From: Janthinobacterium sp. PC23-8
GTDB lineage: Bacteria > Pseudomonadota > Gammaproteobacteria > Burkholderiales > Burkholderiaceae_D
Length of the DNA: 64,000 nt
Reading direction: 5' to 3'
Assembly (NCBI RefSeq): GCF_002250505.1
Contig: NZ_NJGY01000003.1
Location: 273,977 to 337,976, forward strand
Shown here piece by piece: positions 35,023 through 43,639 of the stretch. The first letter of the stretch is position 1, and the number at the start of each line of letters is the position of its first letter. The position numbers were made by a program, and so were the translations under genes. Under the pieces are notes generated by a model. It was not told the origin of the DNA and made no database searches. It saw only the letters and a list, made by a program, of their open reading frames with translations.

Positions 35023-36591
35023 TCAGCCGTGCAGCATCACCGCACCGCGTTCCAGCCGGAAGCGGCTGACCACCTGCGCCAGCCGGCTCGCTTCATCCTG
35101 CAGCGATGCGGCGCCGGCCGCAGCCTGCTCGACCAGCGCGGCATTCTGGTGCGTCACCTTGTCCATCTCGGCCAGCGCCAGGTTGATCTGCTCGATGCCC
35201 GTTTCCTGGGCGTGGCTGGCGCCGTTGATGTCGCCCATGATGTCGGTCACGCTGCGCACGCTGTCGACGATCTGCGTCATGGTGGAGCCGGCTTCCTGCA
35301 CCAGCACGCTGCCGGCCGCCACATGGCTGACCGAATCGTCGATCAGCGCCTTGACTTCGCGCGCGGCCTGGCTGGAGCGCTGCGCCAGGTTGCGCACCTC
35401 GCTGGCCACCACCGCGAAGCCGCGCCCCTGTTCACCGGCGCGCGCCGCTTCCACTGCCGCGTTCAGGGCCAGGATATTGGTCTGGAAGGCGATGCCGTCG
35501 ATCACGGCGATGATATCGACGATTTTCTTGGACGAGGTGTTGATGGCGCCCATGGTGCCTACCACCTGCGCCACCACGGCACCGCCGCGTACCGCCACTT
35601 CGGACGCCCGCGCCGCCATCTGGTTGGCCTGGCTGGCGTGGTCGGCGTTCTGCTTGACGGTGGACGTCAGTTGCGCCATCGATTCGGCCGTCTCGCGCAG
35701 CGAGTCGGCCTGCTGGCCGGTGCGCGCCGACAGGTCGAGATTGCCGCTGGCGATGCGCTCGGAGGCATCGGCGATGGTGTCGGTGCCGCCACGCACCTGG
35801 CCAACGATGTCCTGCAAGCTGGTGTTCATGCTGTTCAGCGCTTGCAGCAGCTGGCCCGTTTCGTCGCGCGTGCCGACAGCCACCTTGCTGGTCAGGTCGC
35901 CGGCGGCCACCTGGCGCGCCACGCCCAGCGCTTGCAGCAGCGGGCGGGTGATGCTGTTGCTGGCCTGGATCGCCAGCAAAATGCCCGCCAGCGCGGCGCT
36001 GCTTGATATCAAGAGGATGATCAGACGGGTCTGGTCGGCCTGCTGCGCCGAGGCCTTGCCCGACGCTTCCATCAGGCCGGTCTGGTAATTGACCAGCTGT
36101 TCGAGCGCGGCGAAGTACGCTTGCTGGCGCGGCAGCAACTGCTTGAGCATCAGGCTCTTGGCTTCGAATTTTCGGTCTTCCGCCACCAGGCCGATCACGT
36201 CTTTCCTGACCTTGTCGAATTGCTGGCGCGCCCCGTTCAGTTGCTTGATGCGGCTGGCGCTGTCGGGCGAGGCCGGCAGCCCTTCCAGTTTGCCGATCGA
36301 CGTATCGATGCGGCGCGCGATCTGTTCGACATGCTGTACCTCTTTGTTGGCCAGTTCGGCTTCGACGGTCAGGAAGATATTGCGCATGGCGATCATGGTT
36401 TCGTTGACGTCATCCTTGATCGCATGGACCAGCATGGTTTTCGGATAACTGTCTTCGTTCATGCGGCGAATTTCGTTGCCCAATTCGCTCACGCGGGTAA
36501 TGGCGACCACCGCCAGGATCAGGAGCAGGGCGATGATGGCGCCAAAGCTGAGGCCCAGCCGGCGGCCGATTTTCAAGTCGTTGAATTTCAT
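35023..36591 (-). CDS. Methyl-accepting chemotaxis protein
   Basis: This 522-residue chemoreceptor has a first membrane helix near residues 13-32 ([16 protein letters not shown]), a four-helix-bundle periplasmic sensor of about 150 residues (4HB_MCP type), a second helix near 190-210 ([19 protein letters not shown]), a HAMP segment, and the signalling domain with the highly conserved hairpin ([40 protein letters not shown]). There is no C-terminal NWETF-type pentapeptide, so it likely depends on other receptors for CheR/CheB docking. Ligand unknown. It stands alone, divergent from the metal-efflux unit. Confidence 0.93.
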   Translation of the reverse strand: MKFNDLKIGRRLGLSFGAIIALLLILAVVAITRVSELGNEIRRMNEDSYPKTMLVHAIKDDVNETMIAMRNIFLTVEAELANKEVQHVEQIARRIDTSIGKLEGLPASPDSASRIKQLNGARQQFDKVRKDVIGLVAEDRKFEAKSLMLKQLLPRQQAYFAALEQLVNYQTGLMEASGKASAQQADQTRLIILLISSSAALAGILLAIQASNSITRPLLQALGVARQVAAGDLTSKVAVGTRDETGQLLQALNSMNTSLQDIVGQVRGGTDTIADASERIASGNLDLSARTGQQADSLRETAESMAQLTSTVKQNADHASQANQMAARASEVAVRGGAVVAQVVGTMGAINTSSKKIVDIIAVIDGIAFQTNILALNAAVEAARAGEQGRGFAVVASEVRNLAQRSSQAAREVKALIDDSVSHVAAGSVLVQEAGSTMTQIVDSVRSVTDIMGDINGASHAQETGIEQINLALAEMDKVTHQNAALVEQAAAGAASLQDEASRLAQVVSRFRLERGAVMLHG

Positions 36592-36794
36592 GTTGCTAGT
36601 CTCCTGATATTTTTATGGTCCACCGTCTGGCAAGTCGACAGGCGACAAAATGGCGGCGGATGGCTGATGGTAGAGCGCTTTCTGGTTTTTTTCCAATCAT
36701 TAATTTTTAATGCTTAATATCAATTCTGGTATGAATTCGAAAAGCAACACACATGCCTTTTTTGCCATTTTTCAGGCAAGGAAAAAATTTCCTG

Positions 36795-36816
36795 ATACTA
36801 TACCCCCCTATAGTAT
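36795..36816. promoter_or_regulatory. RcnR/DmeR-type operator
   Basis: ATACTATA-CCCCCC-TATAGTAT is a perfect 8-base inverted repeat around a run of six C (six G on the other strand). RcnR-like repressors bind sites made of TACT, a G tract and AGTA. It lies 15 bases before the dmeR start and overlaps the likely promoter, so binding would silence the operon. Confidence 0.85.
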
Positions 36817-36831
36817 TTTAAAGGAGCTGGA

Positions 36832-37110
36832 ATGGGCCACACATCGGCAAACAAGAGCAAGCTGCACAACCGCGTCAAGCGCATCAAGGGCCAGGTGGAA
36901 GGCATCGAACGGGCGCTGGAAGAAGGGCGCGATTGCGGCGAGGTGCTGCAGCTGATCGCGGCCGTGCGCGGCGCCGTCAACGGGCTGATGGGCGAGGTGA
37001 TCGAAGAGCACCTGCGCGAACACGTCGCCAGTCCCGCCATCACCAGCGATGCCGAACGCGCCAGGGGCGCCGACGAGATCGTCGCCATCCTGCGCACTTA
37101 TTTGAAATAA
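36832..37110 (+). CDS. dmeR: RcnR/CsoR-family Ni/Co-responsive repressor (DmeR)
   Basis: This 92-residue protein is an all-helical DUF156 repressor. The metal ligands of E. coli RcnR, His3, Cys35, His60 and His64, are all present at the same positions (MGHTS, GRDCGEV, IEEHLREH). It therefore should sense Ni(II) or Co(II) rather than Cu(I) or formaldehyde. AAGGAG precedes the start, and a perfect palindromic operator lies just upstream. The CDF transporter gene follows by 24 bases. Confidence 0.9.
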   Translation: MGHTSANKSKLHNRVKRIKGQVEGIERALEEGRDCGEVLQLIAAVRGAVNGLMGEVIEEHLREHVASPAITSDAERARGADEIVAILRTYLK

Positions 37111-37134
37111 ACTGAAATGAACGGAGCCACCATC

Positions 37135-38103
37135 ATGACGCAAGCACACGCGGCCGAAGACCTGTCGGCCTGGACCCATGAACATGTTTTCGATACCGGC
37201 GATGGCAGGGCGGAGCGCCGCGCGCGCGTCGTCATGTGGATCACCCTGGCCACCATGGTGCTGGAAATCGTCGCCGGCTGGTGGTACAACTCGATGGCGC
37301 TGCTGGCCGATGGCTGGCACATGAGCTCGCATGCGCTGGCGATCGGCCTGGCCGCCTTTGCCTATGCCGCTTCGCGCCGCCATGCGCGCGATCCGCGCTT
37401 CGCCTTCGGCACCTGGAAGATTGAAATCCTGGCCGGCTACACCAGCGCCATCCTGCTGCTTTGTGTGGCGGTGCTGATGGTGGCCGCCTCGGTCGAACGG
37501 CTGTTTTCGCCGCAGGCGATTCACTATCCGCAGGCGCTGGCGGTGGCCGGCGTCGGCCTGGCGGTCAACCTGGCGTGCGCGCTGATACTGGGCGGACATC
37601 ACGACCATGACCATGGTCACGGCCATCACGGCCATGGACACGATCACGAGCACCACCATGACCATGGCGAAGACCTGAACATGAAGGCCGCCTACGTCCA
37701 CGTGCTGGCCGACGCCGCCACCTCGGTGCTGGCCATGCTGGCGCTGGCCGGCGCCTGGGTGTTTGGCTGGAACTGGCTCGACCCGGTGATGGGCGTGGCC
37801 GGCGCCGTGCTGGTGGCGCTGTGGGCGAAACAGCTGATGCAGGAAACCGGCAAGGTCTTGCTGGACCGCGAGATGGATCACCCGGTGGTGCGGGAAATCC
37901 GCGAGGCGGTGGAGGTGGAAGCGGAGGGCGACACGCCGCGCATCGTCGACCTGCACGTCTGGCGCGTGGGCAAGCAGCTGTACTCGTGCGCGCTGTCGGT
38001 GGTCAGCCGCGATGCCACCCTGACGCCGGGCCTGCTGCGCGCGCGCATCGGCATCCACGAGGAAATCGTCCACAGCACCATCGAGATCGTGCGGCGGGGC
38101 TGA
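37135..38103 (+). CDS. dmeF: CDF-family Co(II)/Ni(II) efflux transporter DmeF
   Basis: ATG 37135 has a GGAG site; ATG 37117 has none. The product has 322 residues with six membrane helices. Helix 2 has the metal-site residues in LLADGWHMSSH and helix 5 those in HVLADAATSVLAML. A histidine-rich cytoplasmic loop, with more than a dozen His interleaved with Asp and Gly, lies between helices 4 and 5 (about residues 152-180). That pattern is usual for DmeF-type cobalt/nickel exporters. It exports metal by proton antiport. Control by DmeR through the upstream operator is expected. Confidence 0.92.
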   Translation: MTQAHAAEDLSAWTHEHVFDTGDGRAERRARVVMWITLATMVLEIVAGWWYNSMALLADGWHMSSHALAIGLAAFAYAASRRHARDPRFAFGTWKIEILAGYTSAILLLCVAVLMVAASVERLFSPQAIHYPQALAVAGVGLAVNLACALILGGHHDHDHGHGHHGHGHDHEHHHDHGEDLNMKAAYVHVLADAATSVLAMLALAGAWVFGWNWLDPVMGVAGAVLVALWAKQLMQETGKVLLDREMDHPVVREIREAVEVEAEGDTPRIVDLHVWRVGKQLYSCALSVVSRDATLTPGLLRARIGIHEEIVHSTIEIVRRG

Positions 38104-38180
38104 GGGAACGCCCTGAAAAGCCGCCCCGGACCGGCTATCCCGGAAAATCGAAGACTGCCCGGCGCCCAGCCTGGCAGGGA

Positions 38181-38771
38181 TCAGCTGCCATCCTTGCGCG
38201 CCCGGAAAGCGGCGACCTTCATCCGGTTGCCGCACACGGCCATGCTGCACCAGCGCCGCCGGCCCGACTTGGTAATGTCGAGGAAGCGCAGCGTGCAATC
38301 GTGCGCCTCGCACTGGCGTATTTGCGCCAGCTTGCCCTGTACCAGCAGATGGACCAGCGCCGCCGCCACCGGTTCGAGCAGGCTGGCCACGCTGTCATCG
38401 CGGCGCCGCTCCAGCAGCACGATATTGGCCTCGGCGTCGGCGTCGAGCGCCAGCGTGCGTATGGGACGGCCTGCCTCCAGTATCGCGTTCACCACGTCGA
38501 AGTCGTGTGGATCACGCGGCTTGTTCAAATCGATCAGCCGGCCCGCCGCCGCGCGCAAGCATTGCGCCGCTGCCGCCAGTCCGGCCAGTGTGGCGGCCGG
38601 CGCGTCGAAGTCAGGCGCCAACTGGCCGGCCGCCTTGAGCCATGCCACCGCACTTGCATCGTCGGCCAGGCAGTCGCAACTGCTCTCGCCCATGCCAAAG
38701 GCGCTGTTGATGAAATCGAGGGCCAGGTCGTTGCCGATGAAATGTGGTGTGTGGGTGGTGTGCAAAATCAT
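38181..38771 (-). CDS. ABATE/CGNR zinc-finger transcriptional regulator
   Basis: This 196-residue protein has the N-terminal ABATE domain (GNDLALDFINSAF) and the C-terminal CGNR zinc finger (QCEAHDCTLRFLDITKSGRR, then WCSMAVCGNRMKVAAFR). Four cysteines in two CxxxxC pairs bind zinc. Such proteins are thought to be stress- or antibiotic-linked transcription regulators. It is divergent from the alpha/beta hydrolase gene, with repeated GGTTAC motifs between them. Confidence 0.87.
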   Translation of the reverse strand: MILHTTHTPHFIGNDLALDFINSAFGMGESSCDCLADDASAVAWLKAAGQLAPDFDAPAATLAGLAAAAQCLRAAAGRLIDLNKPRDPHDFDVVNAILEAGRPIRTLALDADAEANIVLLERRRDDSVASLLEPVAAALVHLLVQGKLAQIRQCEAHDCTLRFLDITKSGRRRWCSMAVCGNRMKVAAFRARKDGS

Positions 38772-38774
38772 TTC

Positions 38775-38847
38775 GTAACCTTTAAAAATAATATTGACAG
38801 GTTACCATAAATGGATGTAACCTTCAAATACGCAATTTAACGGTTAC
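38775..38847. promoter_or_regulatory. Four GGTTAC/GTAACC repeats in a divergent promoter
   Basis: GTAACCT (38775-38781), AGGTTAC (38799-38805), GTAACCT (38817-38823) and GGTTAC (38842-38847) alternate in orientation. The middle two form a perfect 7-base inverted repeat with an 11-base spacer. They fill the gap between the CGNR regulator and the hydrolase and are its likely operators. Confidence 0.65.
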
Positions 38848-38859
38848 AAGGACTAAACC

Positions 38860-39813
38860 ATGAATATCAAAGCCAGTACCCTCGCTGCCGCCACCACTCT
38901 CGCCATGGCCACCGGTGGCATCAGCGCTGCCCCCATGTCGGCCGCCGACAAGGCGCAGGTGCACTACCGTTTTGAAAAAGTCGGCGACGTGAACGTGTTT
39001 TACCGCGAGGCGGGCGACCCTGCCGCGCCGACCATCGTGCTGCTGCATGGCTTTGCCGGGTCTTCGTTCATGTACCGCGACGTGATACCGGCGCTCAGCG
39101 ATCGCTATCACGTGGTGGCGCCGGACCTGCCTTCCTTCGGCTACACCGAAGCGCCGGCGCGCGAACACTACGCCTACACCTTCGACAACATCACCCGGAC
39201 CATGGATCGTTTTACCGAGCAGTTGAAGCTGGACCGCTACGCCATCATGGTGCACGACTACGGCGCGCCAGTCGGCTGGCGCCTGGCGCTGGCCCATCCT
39301 GCGCGCATCACGGCCATCATCTCGCAGAACGGCAACGCCTATGAAGAGGGGCTGTCCAAGGGCTGGGACGGCATCAAGCAATACTGGCAGGCGCCGACGG
39401 CGCAAAACCGCGCGGCGCAGGCCGACTTTCCGACGCCGGCCGGGATGAAATGGCAGTATCTGGAAGGCGTGCCCGACCCGAGCAGCGTTTCTCCCGACGG
39501 CTATACCCTGGAAGGCATGCGGGTGGCGCGTCCGGGCAACGCCGAGATCCAGCTCGACCTGCTCCTCGATTACGCGTCCAATGTGCGCATGTACCCGCAA
39601 TTCCATGCCTATTTCCGCCAGCAGCAACCGCCGCTGCTGGCCGTATGGGGCAAGAACGATCCGTTTTTCCTGCCGGCCGGTGCGCAGGCATGGAAACGCG
39701 ATTTGCCCAACGCCGATATCCGCTTCTACGACACCGGCCACTTCGCCCTTGAAACGCATGCCCGCGAGATCGTGCCGGTGATCCGCGCCTTCCTGGATAA
39801 AAATATCAAATAA
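38860..39813 (+). CDS. Secreted alpha/beta hydrolase, haloalkane dehalogenase/epoxide hydrolase-like
   Basis: 317 residues with signal peptide (TLAAATTLAMATGGISAAP). The oxyanion motif is LLHGF (61-65) and the nucleophile is Asp133 in VHDYGAPVGW, as in haloalkane dehalogenases and epoxide hydrolases, not Ser. The catalytic His is in FYDTGHFALETH near the end. Related secreted enzymes are often called alpha/beta hydrolases next to CGNR or TetR regulators. It is the probable target of the divergent CGNR regulator. Substrate unknown. Confidence 0.85.
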   Translation: MNIKASTLAAATTLAMATGGISAAPMSAADKAQVHYRFEKVGDVNVFYREAGDPAAPTIVLLHGFAGSSFMYRDVIPALSDRYHVVAPDLPSFGYTEAPAREHYAYTFDNITRTMDRFTEQLKLDRYAIMVHDYGAPVGWRLALAHPARITAIISQNGNAYEEGLSKGWDGIKQYWQAPTAQNRAAQADFPTPAGMKWQYLEGVPDPSSVSPDGYTLEGMRVARPGNAEIQLDLLLDYASNVRMYPQFHAYFRQQQPPLLAVWGKNDPFFLPAGAQAWKRDLPNADIRFYDTGHFALETHAREIVPVIRAFLDKNIK

Positions 39814-39832
39814 CGCTGCGACGCCATATGCG

Positions 39833-39862
39833 AAAAAGCCCGCCGATGGCGGGCGTAGCCTT
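39833..39862 (-). terminator. Hairpin between hydrolase and yjdM, possibly bidirectional
   Basis: GCCCGCC (39838-39844) pairs with GGCGGGC (39848-39854) across a 3-base loop. Five A lie before it and CCTTT after it, so it reads as a terminator with a T run on the minus strand and, weakly, on the plus strand. It lies 24 bases after the hydrolase stop. Confidence 0.6.
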
Positions 39863-39912
39863 TATAATGTCGGCTTTTACGGCCGGCGGCCGTCTACCAG
39901 ACCGAGAAACGA

Positions 39913-40254
39913 ATGAGCACATTACCTCCATGCCCGCAATGCAAATCCGAATACACGTACGAAGACGGCGGCCAGTTGGTCTGCCCCGAGTGCGCGCATG
40001 AATGGTCGGCCACGGCCGGCGAAGCGGTGGAGGAGGGCGCCAGGGTGTATCGCGATTCGGCCGGCAATATCCTGCAGGACGGCGACACCGTCAGCGTCAT
40101 CAAGGATCTGAAACTGAAAGGTGGCGGCGGCGTCGTCAAGATGGGCACCAAGGTCAAGAATATCCGCCTGGTCGACAGCGACCACGATATCGATTGCAAG
40201 ATCGAGGGTTTCGGCCAGATGAGCCTGAAAACCGAGTTCGTCAAGAAGGTCTAG
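39913..40254 (+). CDS. yjdM: Zinc-ribbon protein YjdM (PhnA family)
   Basis: This 113-residue protein has an N-terminal zinc ribbon ([23 protein letters not shown]; two CxxC) and the PhnA C-terminal domain ([38 protein letters not shown]). Despite the old name it is not needed for phosphonate breakdown; function unclear. It stands just before the RlmN paralogue, 17 bases apart. Confidence 0.92.
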   Translation: MSTLPPCPQCKSEYTYEDGGQLVCPECAHEWSATAGEAVEEGARVYRDSAGNILQDGDTVSVIKDLKLKGGGGVVKMGTKVKNIRLVDSDHDIDCKIEGFGQMSLKTEFVKKV

Positions 40255-40271
40255 TCGCTCAAGCCAGGCCC

Positions 40272-41297
40272 ATGCAAATCGATGCCATCCGCCAGCGCCT
40301 GCGCGCGCTGGGCGCCAAGCCCCTGCACGAACAGCGCGTGCTGCGCGACTGGATACAGGCGCAGCCGCACGACCAGGGCCGGCGCCGCGCCGAAGACTTC
40401 TTGCCGCTGCCGGTGCGCGAGGCCTTGCCCGCGCTGGACCAGCAATTGCAGGGCATGCTCAAGCTGCTCAGCACCCACCCTGGCGCCGACGGTTCGGCGC
40501 GGCTGCTGGTCGGTTTGCACGACGGGCAGACGGTGGAAAGCGTGCTGCTGCCGCGCGACGGCCTGTGCGTGTCGAGCCAGGTCGGTTGCGCCGTCGGCTG
40601 CCAGTTCTGCATGACGGGGCGCGACGGCCTGATACGGCAAGTCACCAGCGGCGAGATCGTGGCGCAAGTGGTGCTGGCGCGCACCCTGCGGCCGGTGAAA
40701 AAAGTCGTCTTCATGGGCATGGGTGAACCGGCCCATAACCTTGCCAACGTCATGGAAGCGATCGAACTGCTGGGCACGGAAGGCAATATCGGCCACAAGA
40801 ACCTGGTGTTTTCCACCGTGGGCGACCCGCGCGCTTTCGAGCGCCTGCCGCAAGGCAGGGTCAAGCCGGCGCTGGCGCTGTCCCTGCACACCACCAAGCC
40901 CGCCTTGCGCGAGCAACTGCTGCCGCGCGCGCCGAAACTCGCGCCGAGCGAACTGGTGGCGTTTGGCGAGTCGTATGCGCGCCTGACCGGTTACCCGGTG
41001 CAGTATCAATGGACGCTGATGGAAGGCGTCAACGATGGCGACGATGAGCTCGACGGCATCGTCGAACTGTTGAAGGGCAAGTACGCGGTGTTGAACATGA
41101 TCCCTTACAACACCATCGATGACCTGCCGTTCAGGCGCCCCAGCTGGGAGCAGGCGCGCGCCATCGCCGCCCGCCTGCACCAGCGCGGCGTGCTGACCAA
41201 GCTGCGCGATTCGGCGGGGCAGGATGTGGAGGGCGGTTGCGGCCAGTTGAGGGCCAGGGCCGCCAAAGGAAAGATTATCTCCATCAAAGCGGCCTGA
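40272..41297 (+). CDS. RlmN/Cfr-family radical SAM RNA methyltransferase paralogue
   Basis: 341 residues. The radical SAM motif CxxxCxxC is in VGCAVGCQFCMTG, the second essential cysteine in EGGCGQLRA near the C terminus, and the GEP motif in GMGEPAHNL. It belongs to the RlmN/Cfr group that methylates an adenosine of 23S rRNA at C2 or C8. The active-site neighbourhood (QDVEGGCGQL) differs from canonical RlmN, whose cysteine follows DIxAACGQL, so a separate rlmN probably exists elsewhere. ATG 40272 lacks a strong Shine-Dalgarno site and lies 17 bases after yjdM. Confidence 0.82.
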   Translation: MQIDAIRQRLRALGAKPLHEQRVLRDWIQAQPHDQGRRRAEDFLPLPVREALPALDQQLQGMLKLLSTHPGADGSARLLVGLHDGQTVESVLLPRDGLCVSSQVGCAVGCQFCMTGRDGLIRQVTSGEIVAQVVLARTLRPVKKVVFMGMGEPAHNLANVMEAIELLGTEGNIGHKNLVFSTVGDPRAFERLPQGRVKPALALSLHTTKPALREQLLPRAPKLAPSELVAFGESYARLTGYPVQYQWTLMEGVNDGDDELDGIVELLKGKYAVLNMIPYNTIDDLPFRRPSWEQARAIAARLHQRGVLTKLRDSAGQDVEGGCGQLRARAAKGKIISIKAA

Positions 41298-41306
41298 ACA
41301 ATTCGG

Positions 41307-41705
41307 TCAAAGGCCACCCAGCAAATCATTTTCATTCAATATCGCAAACGCGATTTCCGGATGCGCCACCAGGCAGCGCCGCACCGCCGCCGGAATCGCC
41401 GCGCGCGTCTTGCGGCACAGGCCGGGCTGCTCCAGCAATTGAATCTGGAAGCCGCGCACGGTGCGCACTTCGCCGCTTGCCGGAGCGATGCGCAGCACCA
41501 CGCCCAGGTTTTTCTGCAAATTTCTTTCCAGCTTGCGCAAGCCTTCCAGCGTGCTGATGGTCTCGATATGGGCCAGCAGGTGCTTTTCTTGCGTCAGGTT
41601 CAGGCGCAGGATGGCGAGGTCGGCCTGCGCATCTTGCAACAGCGGTTCGCGCGCGCAGTCGCACAGCTGTGGCGGGCACTGCCTGCGTATCTCGAAATCG
41701 GCCAT
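41307..41705 (-). CDS. Hypothetical protein with N-terminal cysteine cluster
   Basis: The open frame begins at 41897, but ATG 41705 starts a better product of 132 residues. The N terminus has three cysteines (CPPQLCDCAREPLL), followed by a helical region (LAILRLNLTQEKHLLAHIET, LRKLERNLQKNLGVVLRI) and a fourth cysteine in QPGLCRKTR. I do not recognise the family. The cysteines could bind a metal, but no partner gene supports this. It ends 9 bases from the RlmN paralogue, tail-to-tail. Confidence 0.55.
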   Translation of the reverse strand: MADFEIRRQCPPQLCDCAREPLLQDAQADLAILRLNLTQEKHLLAHIETISTLEGLRKLERNLQKNLGVVLRIAPASGEVRTVRGFQIQLLEQPGLCRKTRAAIPAAVRRCLVAHPEIAFAILNENDLLGGL

Positions 41706-41834
41706 GAGATTGCTACCTGTCTGTGCAAGATGGAGCGAGCCAGTATCGTTTGGCGCCCGCCGCCTGTCAATCGGGGCCACAATTGTGCGCGGGCTTGACC
41801 GCGTGGCTGGCCTGGTGGCGCGCAGCGTGTTGTA

Positions 41835-42524
41835 ATGTTGACCATCATGAGAACCCGTATCAAGATCTGCTGCATCGCTTCCATCGACGAAGCGCAACTG
41901 GCCATTGCCGCCGGCGCCGACGCGCTGGGCCTGGTGGCGGCCATGCCGTCCGGCCCCGGCGTGATCCCCGACGCGCGCATCGCGAAGATTGCCGCCTGGA
42001 CGCCGCCGCCGGTCGCCACTTTTTTATTGACAGCCGAGACCACCGCCAGCCGCATCGCCGGGCATATCGCGGCAACCTTGCCGACGACGGTACAGATTGT
42101 CAACCATATCGACCCGCGCGAGGTGGCTGAACTGGCGCGCCTGCAGCCGCAGGTGCGCCGGGTGCAGGTGATCCATGTGGAAGGCGAAGAGGCGCTGGGC
42201 ATGATAGGGGCCTATGCGCCCCACGTTCACGCTTTTTTGCTCGATTCGGGCAGGCCGTGCGGCGCCGTGCCGGAACTCGGTGGTACCGGCAGGACCCATG
42301 ACTGGGCCATCAGCGCGCGCTTCGTGCGCGCCAGTCCCGTGCCGGTATTCCTGGCTGGCGGCCTCGACGACAGCAATGTGGCCGCCGCCTTGCGCCAGGT
42401 GCGCCCCTACGGCATCGACCTGTGCTCGCGCGTGCGCACCGACGGCCAGCTCGACATCATGAAACTGGCGCTCTTGACGTCGGCCGTGCGCGAGGCCGAT
42501 GCGCTGCTTTACGCGGAAGGCTGA
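41835..42524 (+). CDS. Phosphoribosylanthranilate isomerase (TrpF)-like protein
   Basis: 229 residues from ATG 41835 (ATG 41847 is an alternative; neither has a clear Shine-Dalgarno site). The TIM barrel begins RIKICCIASIDEA, with the catalytic cysteine as the first C of the KIC stretch, and has LLDSG for the catalytic Asp, PVFLAGGLDDSNV, and GIDLCSRV in place of the usual GVDVSSGVE. Normal trpF lies next to trpB; here it stands alone, so a divergent TrpF-like enzyme of other use is likely. Its end overlaps the LysR gene by 16 bases, tail-to-tail. Confidence 0.72.
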   Translation: MLTIMRTRIKICCIASIDEAQLAIAAGADALGLVAAMPSGPGVIPDARIAKIAAWTPPPVATFLLTAETTASRIAGHIAATLPTTVQIVNHIDPREVAELARLQPQVRRVQVIHVEGEEALGMIGAYAPHVHAFLLDSGRPCGAVPELGGTGRTHDWAISARFVRASPVPVFLAGGLDDSNVAAALRQVRPYGIDLCSRVRTDGQLDIMKLALLTSAVREADALLYAEG

Positions 42525-43420
42525 GCCAGCGGCGCCATCTCGCGCACCAGCGCTTCGGCAAACGCCGCCACCATGCCGCTGGCCTCGCGCGGCGAGACCA
42601 GGCCGACCACGGTCGACGATACTTCCTCTGGCAGGCTGAGAAAATGCACGCCCGGCGGCGCCACCAGGCGCATGCTGTCGGGGACGATGGCGATGCCGAG
42701 GTTCGCTTCGATCAGGTTCAGCTGCGAGGTCTTGCGCGACAGCGCGCGCGCCGCCTTCGGGAAATAACCCTGGGCCAGGCACAGGCCCGCCACCAGGTAG
42801 CTGAGGCCACCCCTGTCCTTGTGCGGGATCGAGACGAACGCCTCGTCGCGCAGGGCGGCGATGGTGGTGTGCGATTGCGCCGCCAGCGGCGAGTCTTTTG
42901 AGACGGCCACCACCAGCTTTTCGGTAAACAGCTCGCGCACGACGATATTGGCGTGCTTGCGCAAGGTGGGCAGGCGCACCAGGCCAAGGTCGGCGCGGCC
43001 TTCCTCGATGTCGGCCGCCTGGTTTTCCGATGAGCCTTTCGATACATCGAGCGAGACGCCGGGAAACTGCGCCAGCAGGCGCTTGAGCAGCGCGCCGATG
43101 GATGGCGTCAGGGTGACGGAACTCGAATGGAGCAGGCGGATAATGCCAGCCGCGCCCTGGCCCACATGGCGCGTCTGGCGCACGGTTTCCTCGATATCGT
43201 CGAGGATGCGTTTGGCGCGCTCATGGAACACCTGGCCGGCGGCGGTCAGCTCGATATGGCGCGCGTCGCGCGTGAGCAGCAGTGCTTGCACTTCGTTTTC
43301 CAGTTCCTTGATCTGCCGGCTCAGGGCCGACTGCGCGATATACAGTTTTTCCGCCGCGCGCGAATAGCTGCCCGCATCGACGATTTCGACAAAGTAGCGG
43401 AACTGCTTGATGGTGATCAT
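42509..43420 (-). CDS. LysR-family transcriptional regulator
   Basis: ATG 43420 gives 303 residues with MITIKQFRYFVEIVDAGSYS at the expected N terminus; the frame reaches 43474. The helix-turn-helix is in SRAAEKLYIAQSALSRQIKE. The effector domain follows (GAAGIIRLLHSSSVTLTPSIG, ADIEEGRADLGLVRLPTLR, SIPHKDRGGLSYLVAG). It is divergent from a short membrane peptide gene with 100 bases between. Ligand unknown. Confidence 0.88.
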   Translation of the reverse strand: MITIKQFRYFVEIVDAGSYSRAAEKLYIAQSALSRQIKELENEVQALLLTRDARHIELTAAGQVFHERAKRILDDIEETVRQTRHVGQGAAGIIRLLHSSSVTLTPSIGALLKRLLAQFPGVSLDVSKGSSENQAADIEEGRADLGLVRLPTLRKHANIVVRELFTEKLVVAVSKDSPLAAQSHTTIAALRDEAFVSIPHKDRGGLSYLVAGLCLAQGYFPKAARALSRKTSQLNLIEANLGIAIVPDSMRLVAPPGVHFLSLPEEVSSTVVGLVSPREASGMVAAFAEALVREMAPLAQPSA

Positions 43421-43520
43421 GGATGCCTTTTCGAGATCGCCGGGCGCCGTATTTGATATTGGCCGTGCGTGCATGCAAACGTTACAGTGGTCTGGTCGCC
43501 ATCACTGCAAGGAAAACGCC

Positions 43521-43619
43521 ATGCTGGAATTGATCGGAGTGCTGGGAGTGCTCGTCAGTATTGTCGTCAAACTGATTTTTGTCCAGCTTGGCTGCAACGC
43601 GGGCAGGGAAGAGGATTAA
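43521..43619 (+). CDS. 32-residue single-helix membrane peptide
   Basis: ATG 43521 has AAGGA eight bases before it and encodes 32 residues ending in TAA. Residues 3-23 (ELIGVLGVLVSIVVKLIFVQL) are one hydrophobic helix, split here only by one lysine, and the tail GCNAGREED is charged. The gene is divergent from LysR, in a typical place for a LysR target. No known family, but size, site and start all suggest a true small gene. Codon use is too short to judge. Confidence 0.5.
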   Translation: MLELIGVLGVLVSIVVKLIFVQLGCNAGREED

Positions 43620-43639
43620 GTAGCAAGAAATTATTGTGA

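Noticed and set aside
37610..37675. CAT/CAC-rich stretch as possible short tandem repeat or CRISPR-like array
   Set aside because: It is the coding sequence of the histidine-rich loop of DmeF.
38860..39813. Secreted hydrolase as a lipase or esterase
   Set aside because: The nucleophile position is Asp (HDYGAP) rather than Ser in GxSxG.
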